A stretch of DNA of 64,000 nucleotides from Fulvia fulva (lineage: Eukaryota; Ascomycota; Dothideomycetes; Mycosphaerellales; Mycosphaerellaceae), in contig NC_063019.1 of assembly GCF_020509005.1 (NCBI RefSeq), positions 558,001 to 622,000 on the forward strand. The letters are read 5' to 3'. Below the pieces are notes generated by a model, which worked only from the letters and a program-made list of their open reading frames with translations, searched no databases and had not been told where the DNA came from. Below are positions 55,636-64,000 of the stretch, in pieces. The position numbers were made by a program, and so were the translations under genes. The number at the start of each line of letters is the position of its first letter. Position 1 is the stretch's first letter.

Positions 55636-56979
55636 ACCTATATATACGCTCGGATCGCGATATACCCCCTTAGCTCGTACGCTAGAGTAAATGAGCTAAT
55701 TCCTATATAATCGCGTATACCCTATTATAACTACCCCCCCTACCTATAGTAGTAACGTTAGGCCCTCGGCGTTACTACTAAGATAGTAAGGGTAAGTTAG
55801 TTATTTTAAGTAAAGTAAGCTATAACTAGTAAGCTTTCTACCCCTTCTTTACTCCTTACTTGCTATTATTATTACCTATATAATAAGGTATAGATTATAT
55901 AACTATTAGCGGTTAGATAGCTTAGGTAATAGTCCCGTTATATAGACTTTTACTTAGGTATATAATTATCTTACCTACCGGTAAACATTAGAGGTCCTAA
56001 GTTTAATCTAGGGGTAGCCTTAGTCCTATTGTATACTTAAATATATATTATCGTCCGCTTAACTTTATTAAATTGTCTAATAATTACTCTATACTAGGTT
56101 ATTTTGCTCCGGCAAATAGTAAGAGAGCTCGCTCTACCCCTAGGGAGTATAAGATACTAGTTAGTAGCGTAATATACTAGGCTATCTACGATAGAGCTTA
56201 TACTATATAAGGTATAATAGGGCTCTAATAGGTAATACCGGCGTAACGGTATTAGAAAGTTAAAAAGGTACCTTTAGGGTACCTTACTTTCTATACTATT
56301 AAAGGTTATTACCTTAGGGTAGTAATACCTTTTTGTTCTAGGCAAGTATATACTATATATAAGGTACGAAAGTAGCGGATAATATAGTAATAAGGTAGTA
56401 CTATTATTACTAGTAGTAGGTTAGAGGTATTTCTTATATTCTAATTAGACGCGCTACTTTTTGTCGCGCGCGCGTACGCTACTACTAGTAATAGGGGTAT
56501 CTCTTGTCCTTACGCTACTAGCTAATAGGAGTCCGAGAAACACCTCTTAATAATAGTAGTACTAGGACTATACCGGTAAATAGTAGATACTTACCCTAGC
56601 GCTATTATTGTCTTTAGTATCAGTAGCTACTAGTAGCTATATTTTACGCTTACTAGCGCTTCTAGAGAGGTATCCGTAAAGATAAAGCCGTTCGGTATTC
56701 GTTTCGTTAGATAAGGTTTACTAAACCCTAGCTTTTATATACTATATATATCGAGATAGAGAGGCTACTACTATTATAGCGGCCCTAGGTATCTATTTGC
56801 CCTAAGTAGCGTAAGTCTACGCTACCTTTAGCTAAATTAAGTAGCTTTACGAAGTATCTATACTTCTATAGTAGTAGTAACTTAGTTAGCCTATCTATAG
56901 GTATATCGTTAGTATTAAGATACTTAATCTTAATATCTCTACGCTAGTCTCGCTATTAGTATAAGGGAGTCGTTCTTAA
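55636..56979. other. AT-rich degenerate repeat sequence, unclassified
   Basis: It has no readable frame. Several short inverted stretches occur near 56.2-56.35 kb (for example around GGTAATACC and GGTACCTTTAGGGTACC). It is probably a RIP-mutated element that can no longer be recognised. Confidence 0.35.
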
Positions 56980-57129
56980 TGTAGGACAAATAACGAAGTT
57001 ATTAGATAGGCTATCTAAGAGGAGTACGAGGTACGGAAAGTTAATATATAAGCCGAGGCATACGGGCCGGCCCGTGCCGAGTCACGTGACCGACTGCTCT
57101 TTACTAGACGTCCGCCTAGGCCCGTGACA
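56980..57129 (-). repeat. Candidate short LTR (150 bp) of a third retroelement
   Basis: On the plus strand it begins TGTAGGACAAAT and ends CCCGTGACA. It is followed by CTACCCCCCTCC, which on the minus strand is a polypurine tract GGAGGGGGG directly before TGTCACGGG. Contained sites include CACGTGAC and a TATATA stretch. A remnant frame on the minus strand (about 57130-57510; FVDFVNRYDSLGIGYSE) ends toward it. No partner LTR is in the window. Confidence 0.4.
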
Positions 57130-57649
57130 CTACCCCCCTCCAAAAACTCGGTATGTCCTTAGTACTATTCTTCCTTACGACGTAGGCCTATACAAAGGTT
57201 ATATCGTCCTCTAGATTATCTGTTTTATTATCTATCGCGTTATTATCTATTACTTTATCCTCTATAACGTCGTCTTTGTCGTTAGTCGTTAAGTTCTCTA
57301 TCGCTACGCTCTTACGCTTTACTATACTATTATTATCCTCGCTATATCCGATACCGAGAGAGTCGTAGCGATTTACGAAGTCTACGAAGGCCTCCGTTAT
57401 AGGCGCTATTATATAAGTATACTAAGAGCTATAGGACCTAATACTATTCAAAGATAGCGGTACCGTTAAGGTTATAGAGTTATAGAAAGCTTCCTATTTA
57501 TATTGACGTATATTACTCGTATTCCTACTATCGGTCGCTTTTCTCGGGTCTATACTATACGGGTCTTTATCTAAAGCTACTATCGCTATTAGACTAATAT
57601 AGTTATCTACCTTATATAGGAGAGTACCCTATATAGGGCCCCTTCTCTA

Positions 57650-58110
57650 TCCTAGCGCTATAATTGCCTAGTAGCCCGGTTAGCGACCCCGAGGCTAAGG
57701 CGCATCTACTAGCTAGTAAGTTCTTCTAGCCCCTAGTCGAGGCTAATCTAAGCGATATAAACAGCTCTAATCCCCTAGCCCCTAGTATCGCGGTCTAATA
57801 GGAGGTGTCCGAGGGAGAAGTTACCGCTATACTTAGGAAGTTACCGGTAAAGAAAGCCCCGGGGCCGGATAGGATCCTAAACGAGCTACTAAAGAAGTAT
57901 AGAGATTGACTAGCCCTAGTAGTCGTAGCGATCTTTAATCCCTACCTATAGACCGGATACTACCCGATAGTATTTAAATAATCGACGATAGTAGTCCTAC
58001 GTAAGCTATAAAAGGAAGACTATACGTAGGTAAAGTCGTACCGCCTAATTACGCTCCTTACCTCCTATAGCTTCGCTATAACCTTCTCGACGTGAACGAT
58101 ATACTCCTCT
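57650..58110 (+). mobile_element. LINE (Tad-like) reverse-transcriptase fragment
   Basis: The frame reads with the LINE RT signature KAPGPDRI, then NELLKKYRD, TIVVLRKL and KSYRLITLLTS in order, interrupted by stops. The typical spacer before it (LSDI, then EVTAILRKLPVK) is also visible. It is truncated before the catalytic Asp-Asp region. Confidence 0.75.
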
Positions 58111-58149
58111 AGGGTGTCGCTAAATATAAGGAGGCACTAAGCGGGAAGG

Positions 58150-60780
58150 AGAGACTATAAGTCAATTATTAGGGACAAAGGGAGTTCTACCTTATTTAAT
58201 CTAGATAGCTTAAAGTTCTCTTCACCCTGTTTCTTTAGCTCTAAACGCCGTAGAGGTGCCTAGCTATATTAGGCAACTCCTAGGTAATAGTAGCCTAGGC
58301 TACGGTACTAACGGCGCCTACGGCTCTATAGGCGAAGCTCCCCTAAGACAACTAGTAGTAACTTATAGAGGATATAAAAAGTATAGAAAGTAATGATTAG
58401 CTCCTATACCGGTCTCTATAGGTAATGATCACTTAGCTACGTACGGCGCTTATACTATCGTATTACCGAGGGTAATAAGAAATAAGGACGACGTCCTAGG
58501 CGATTAATAAGGCCACCCGGAATTAATACCCCTATAGCTAGGTATCGGTCGCGGCATCGATACTAGGCCCCCGCCTAACGTACGATATAGTTACGATCCG
58601 TATTATAGCAAAGGAAGACTAGGCCGAAGTTACGAAGCTATCGAACAAGGAGCTCGCCTAACGAATTAACTAACTAGGGGTGGTCGTAGTGAACTAATAG
58701 TCTAACGGCACTCTATAGATCTATACTAGCTCTACTACTACTAGGAGGCACCTAGAGGCATAGCTATAGTAGGTATCTAAGGCTACGGCATTAGCGAAGA
58801 TCTTAACGAAGCAATTTACGATCCTAGTCCACGATATACCTAAGGAGTTCGACCTAACTAACTAAGGTCACCTACGTGCTCTCTAAGAGGACAACCCGGT
58901 CACTCTTAACTCTCTAATCTAGAAGGCGACTTGGCTCTACAGGAAATAGCTAGAAGGTAAGAAGGCCTCGGCGCTAATAGTATAGCTATAAGACGTAAAA
59001 GCGGCGGATCTAGCGATAGAACAAGGCCTGATCTAGTAATATAGCCTTAAGATAGTAGAAAAGCACTCCTTATCCTTTCGTGTCCTCTAATACTTTAAAT
59101 ACTAATAGTATAGACACCAAACCTACACGTGTATAAATAAGTAGGCCTGCTCGAACTATATAGGAGACTATATGTCTATGGACTATATATCGGCTACGAG
59201 ACGGTACGCGAACTGTCCGGGGTACTACCTATCGTATAGCGCGGAATGCCTATAGCGGAAACTAGCGAAAAACAAGGTAATTATAAACAGAACCGTCGCC
59301 CTAAGGTTCTACGGCGACCGCGAGGCTAGCCTATACCGGAACTAGCTAGCGGCGGTCGGGTATAAGCGCCCTAGGGCCGAGAACGATATAAAGGATACGT
59401 AACCTAGGGCGTACGGGAGGCTACGTGCTCTACTAGCTACGGCGAGGGAATCTAACTAGGCCCGGCTCCCCTTTAGTATATAGCCGATAGGCGTAGACTA
59501 GGACGTATAAGGTAGTAGGACATAGGACGCTATAGAGGAAATAATTATCGATACTAATAACTAGCCTCGACACGTTTAGCGTTATCTAGTATAACGTCAA
59601 CTATAGTAAGGACATAGTCTAGAACCATTTCCTATACGAGGCGGACCCGTACGTCCACTACGTCCTAGTAATCTAGGAGCTGTTGAGAATATGCAGGTCA
59701 TAGGGTCAACATTAAGTGCTTAGGGGGATTAGTAATCAGGGCTTACTAGTCAAGTCCTGAGTACAGCTGTCCCTCCTAAAATACTTACACTAACACCGGC
59801 GATACTATATGTAGATACACGCTATCCCATTGGGTCCTTCTTCGTCTTTAGTGTGATCCGCCGTCTTCTACTGCTGCGCAACTCGTACCTATTTAACAGG
59901 AGCTATAGATTAACCCGTACTATAAGAGACTAATGACCTATAAGTTACTAGGCTATACGACATACCTACGAGGCGACGGTAGACCCCGCACGTGCTTCTA
60001 TATTAGTAAGGACATACTAGAATCCGACTAGGAGGTAGTGTACTACGTAGACAAAGAAGGCGAGGGTAATATTACCTCCCTCTACGTAGGTAGCACCTAG
60101 ATATATAACCTATATATACAACCGCTAGCCTAGAGGTCTAGCCGCGACCTAGGGGTCTATAGACACCTAGACAGTACGCTTAAGAGACAAGGGTGCCACA
60201 TCGTAGTAGGAGACTTTAATATACACTACCCTTCCTAGGAAAGCCTTATATAGCCGTACCCTATAGCCGACGAAGTACTCGACTTAATAGCGAGTAATGT
60301 AATTGCCCTTAATACCCCGAAGGACCTAGGTACCTAGAAGAGAGGGGGACTCTAAGGCACGATCGACCTCTCCTAGATCTTAGATAGCTACTACTATACG
60401 GTAACCTACTATAGGATCGAACATAAACTCGAGGCGTCGTTAGACTATATACTAGTCAGGACCTCTATTACAATATAGATATAACGTATACTAGCGAGAA
60501 CCCCTAAGCTAAACTAGGGAAAGGCCTACTAGGCTAATATCTAGGCGTACCTCGGTGACTCCGAGAGGCTAGTCTAGATCGCGTAGTAGTAATATTATAG
60601 TAAAGACGAGATAGACGAGGCAGTCGAAGGGTTAATAGACGAAATAAGAAAAGCGACCTTACTTTACGTTCCGCTTACCTAACTAACGATATAGTCCAAA
60701 CTATACTAGACGCTAAAGTACACTACGGTAGTAAGAGAAGCTAGGAGAGCCCGCCGGGTGTGGACGAGCAGCTATAGCGA
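58150..60780 (+). mobile_element. Second LINE copy (ORF1 and endonuclease part), cut by gypsy copy 2
   Basis: ORF1 is visible at about 58.5-59.65 kb, with an N-terminal gag-like part and Cys/His zinc-knuckle clusters near 59.14-59.27 kb. ORF2 begins after about 59.88 kb with an endonuclease/exonuclease/phosphatase domain (VVGDFNIHYPSW near 60.21 kb; TIDLS and ASLDYILV further on). Stops are frequent. The sequence ends at 60780, where a gypsy LTR begins. Confidence 0.72.
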
Positions 60781-61223
60781 TGTCATGGTCTCCCTATAGA
60801 GTGTACAGAAGGTGGGGACAGAAGAGCCTCAGAGCGCTCAGAAGTCGTCAAGAAGTGACAGTCCAGCTTAGTGTGTAAGCGCCAAGAATCACATGCCCCG
60901 TAACATTTACTACGGGACCTAGCCCTCCAAATTCACCCCTCTACCAAACCTTGAAGCACGTGGAAGACTCGGAACGTAGGGCAGGTTAGAATAAGGTTTT
61001 GAGCAAAGCTGCTGAGCGCGGCTTCGCACGGGTTAGCCCTGTTGATACGGGGACACGCACTCGCGAGGGTCGCGTATAAATATCTGGCCTTCCCTAGGCC
61101 TCTCTTGCTTTCTTCGTCTTTTGTTTTGTGTAGCAATCATACTATACCCTTTTGTATCTATACTTCGCACCTACATTCTCGCTTTCACCCTTATATCTCA
61201 TAGGCTAGGCTCTCGCCCTAACA
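60781..61223 (+). repeat. Gypsy copy 2, 5' LTR with 77-bp internal deletion
   Basis: It begins TGTCATGGTCTCCC and ends CCCTAACA. Relative to the 520-bp LTR it lacks 77 bp at about 60952. Confidence 0.88.
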
Positions 61224-61262
61224 TCACAAAAGACTAACAAACCGTCAACCACTCGAGTTATC

Positions 61263-62477
61263 CTTATAGGTGACCACGCCACCGATAGAGGTGTCAACCT
61301 CGACAACCAAGACACTCTATTCTACTTTAGTAAGTAGACTGACATCCCCTTCTCGAACGCCGCTACCTTCGGTGCCTAGGCAAACGCTAACCCCGACACC
61401 GCCTACGCTCTTATCAACCGCACCGTCTCCTCTTTCCGCGAGACCGCCCAGTAGGTCGAGCAAGTAAACAACCAAGCAATATACCTTCAAGGTATTGTAA
61501 ACACCTTCTAGAACCTCGCCCCGTACGCCGACGACAACCGCCGCTAGCACTTCTCTAAGAAGGTCAACGACCCAGACGAGTTCGACGGCAATAAGAGCAA
61601 GTTTGAGGCATTTGAGACACAGCTCACCATCAAGCTGTTGGCTAATGCCGACCACTTTCCGTAAGAGAAGGACAAAGTCACGTACGTCTTCTCCCTCCTT
61701 CGGGGAGACGCCGCGGCTTAGGTATAACACTACATCGATAACGCCACGCAGACTATCGGCTGCCCGGACGTCCTCACCTTGATATAGGACCTCCGTGCTG
61801 CCTTTGGTGATCTAGACCGTAGAGCCACCGCCTAGAACGCTATCTACAACCTCCTCTAGAAGAACAAGAGCTTCGCCGAGTACCTCGCGGCCTTTAACCG
61901 CGACATCGGGTTCACCGGCTACAACGAAGAGACCAAGAAGAGCACTCTCCGCCGTGGTTTGTTAGCAGAGCTTCTTCGAGCCCTCGAGGACAAGGACGTC
62001 GGTACTATAAGCTTCCGTGAGCTCGTCGAGACCTGTTAGCGCCTCGACTCTAACATAAAACACACCGCCTCTCTCCTCGCTTCCCGTTCTCAAGGTCGTC
62101 AGCCTCGTGGTCCCGGAAGCCACTTCGCTGCTCCACTAGGCGCCGCCGCTCCTACGGCTCTCCCTCCCGTCTCTATAGGTGACGCTATAGATCTCAGCGC
62201 TCGTGCCGCCGTCCCTCGAGTCTAGGGCCTCGTCAACGGTAAGCTCACTCCCGAAGAGAAGCTTCGCCGTCGCTAGGCCGGACTCTACACCTACTGCGGC
62301 GGTCCAGGCCACATCGTAGCCAACTGTCCGTAGCTCGCTGCCCGTAACGCCCGCAACCCGGTTCGCGGCGCTGTCGGCGCTATCGAGCCTACTCCTACTG
62401 CTCCCGCTAAGCAGGAAAAAGCCTAGGTCTTCCTTATCGACGCGATGAAGACCAAGAACAACGTTTACCGAAAGTGA
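61263..62477 (+). pseudogene. Gypsy copy 2 gag remnant
   Basis: The frame is the same as in copy 1, ending AAG TGA at 62472-62477. A zinc-knuckle region is present. In-frame TAG codons are at the same places as in copy 1 for many sites, with fewer extra changes. Confidence 0.8.
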
Positions 62478-64000
62478 AGAGAGGAAAGAAGTTGAGGATC
62501 AATACAGCATAGCTAGACCTATACGACGAGACGGGTAAGGACCACGCTTATAAACCGTTCGTCACGAATGTAAATATCGGCTTAAAGAAACTCTCTTCTT
62601 CCAATCTCACTCTTATGGACACTAGCGCACTAGGCGAGTCTTTTATAGACTATAAACTCGCGACCTCTCTTAACCTCGAACCCTAGGAACTAAAGTACCC
62701 TCGCACCCTTGAACTCTTTGACGGTACGGAGACTACCACTAGTAAGATTACTCATGTTGTACACACGTTAATCACCCTCGGAGGCAAGCGTATGTCGATC
62801 ACTAGCTTCCTTACGTCCCTACCGCATCAGAAGTTTATCCTCGGCCTCCCCTAGTTTAGACGACACCGACCTATTATCGACTGGACTTCCCTTACTATCA
62901 GCTTCCCTCCAGAAGTTCCTCCGGCACCTCCGCCTTCTCCGCCGCCTTAGCGCGGTCCTGAGTATACCAAGATCTTCTAGGTGAACGCCGCTGCCTTCAC
63001 TACTACTACTAAGTAGCCTAAAGCTCAAGTCTTCGCCGCCTCTCTCCGCGATATCGACATCGCCCTCGAGAAGCTCGACAAGAAGCGTACACCTACCGAC
63101 CCTACTACGAAGGTCCCTCCTTAGGCACACCATATCCTCTACGTATTCGATGCTAAAGCCGTAGACGAGCTGCCTCCTCATCGCCCTCACGACCACAAGA
63201 TTAAGCTAGAAGAAGGTGCAGAGACACCGTTCGGACCGTTATATTCTATGTCCCGAGAAGAGCTTATCGTCCTTAAGAGATACCTCGAAGAGAACCTAAA
63301 GAAGGGGTTTATTCGAGCGAGCCGTTCTAGCGCTAGCAGTCCCGTCATATTCGTTAAGAAGCCCGGCGGTAGTCTACGCTTCTACGTAGACTACCGAGGC
63401 TTAAACGCTATTATAAAGAAGAACCGCTACCTAATACCGTTGATTTAGGAGACGCTCGAGCGCCTCTCTAAGGCCAAGTACTTCACTAAGCTCGATGTCA
63501 TCGCTACGTTCAACAAGTTACGAATGGCAGAAGGACACGAGTATCTCATAGCCTTCCGTACTCGCTACGGGCTGTTCGAGTCGCTCGTTATGCCCTTCGG
63601 CGTTTATAACGGGCCTAGTACCTTCTAGAACTTTATTAACGACATCCTTTAGGAGTTCCTCGATCAGTTCTACACTGCCTATATCGACGACATCCTAGTC
63701 TATAGCGAGACCAAGGAGGAGCACCGCGAGCACGTCTATAAGGTCCTTTAGAAGCTCGTAGACGCCGGCTTATAGCTCGATATCGACAAGTACGAGTTTG
63801 AGAAGACCGAAGTCAAGTTCCTTAGTTTGATCATTACCGTAGACGGCATTAAGATGGACTAAGAGAAGATCGACGCTATCGTCGAATAGGATGCTCCTAC
63901 GAACGTCAAAGAGGTCTAGGGTTTCCTAGGCTTTACTAACTTCTACCGCCGCTTCATCTACGCATTTTCGGGCGTAGTACGCCCTTTGACGAAGCTCACG
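62474..64000 (+). pseudogene. Gypsy copy 2 pol remnant (partial)
   Basis: It starts in the -1 frame overlapping the gag stop. A protease D-T-S-A site is near 62618, and reverse transcriptase runs from about 63.25 kb with Y-I-D-D at 63680-63691. The longest open stretch is 66 codons (63248-63448). It is truncated by the window. Confidence 0.8.

Larger units (their letters stand above)
60781..64000 (+). mobile_element. Ty3/gypsy chromovirus, copy 2 (3' part outside window)
   Basis: The family and orientation are the same as for copy 1. It starts with a 443-bp 5' LTR and reads through gag and into reverse transcriptase. It keeps more C and G at sites where copy 1 has T and A, so it is less mutated, yet it shares many TAG stops with copy 1. 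It is inserted in LINE endonuclease sequence. Confidence 0.9.

Noticed and set aside
60933..61136. 67-codon antisense frame in the gypsy copy 2 LTR
   Set aside because: It lies wholly inside an LTR and is not coding.
63248..63448. 66-codon frame with reverse-transcriptase similarity
   Set aside because: It is a fragment of the degenerate pol, flanked by stops, not a separate gene.

Overview
The window comes from a filamentous ascomycete (Pezizomycotina). The evidence is short introns of about 46-97 nt with GTATGT/GTGAGT-type donors, CTAAC/CTGAC branch sites and CAG/TAG acceptors, together with fungal families: PMP3, a CFEM/SAT4 membrane receptor, a Cdc11/Nud1-type LRR scaffold, cytosolic ProRS, NOP53, Ypt6/Rab6 and several F-box-like 2EXR proteins. 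The repeats carry a strong repeat-induced point mutation (RIP) signature. A Dothideomycete is my inference; the sequence alone does not prove it.

Bases 1-43,000 are gene-rich and mostly housekeeping: a coiled-coil protein, the MTR3 exosome subunit, an SDR oxidoreductase, tubulin cofactor D, prolyl-tRNA synthetase, the SIN/MEN LRR scaffold, NOP53 and Ypt6. Eight members of the 2EXR family (motif L-P-x-E-(L/I)) lie among them, at about 3.1-5.3, 9.1-9.8, 30.7-33.3 and 36.4-37.2 kb. Three of the eight are broken by a single lesion (one frameshift, two in-frame stops). A CFEM receptor beside them has one premature stop in its last exon. This looks like a birth-and-death neighbourhood. A 1,242-bp Tc1/mariner element with perfect ends sits upstream of the ProRS gene.

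From about 43.05 kb to the end the window is a repeat block with no intact gene. It begins with a fold-back element whose two arms are unequally mutated. A Ty1/copia element on the minus strand follows (408-bp LTRs, target duplication CTATT). It is split by a Ty3/gypsy chromovirus on the plus strand (520-bp LTRs, target duplication GCTCT). After these come a short LTR fragment, LINE (Tad-like) fragments, and a second gypsy copy of the same family inserted in LINE endonuclease sequence and cut off by the window edge. All of it is riddled with stops, mostly TAG where CAG or TGG is expected.

Spliced models were worked out by hand from splice signals, reading phase and family conservation. Exon coordinates are in the entries. 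Family names rest on recognised motifs; no database search was run.
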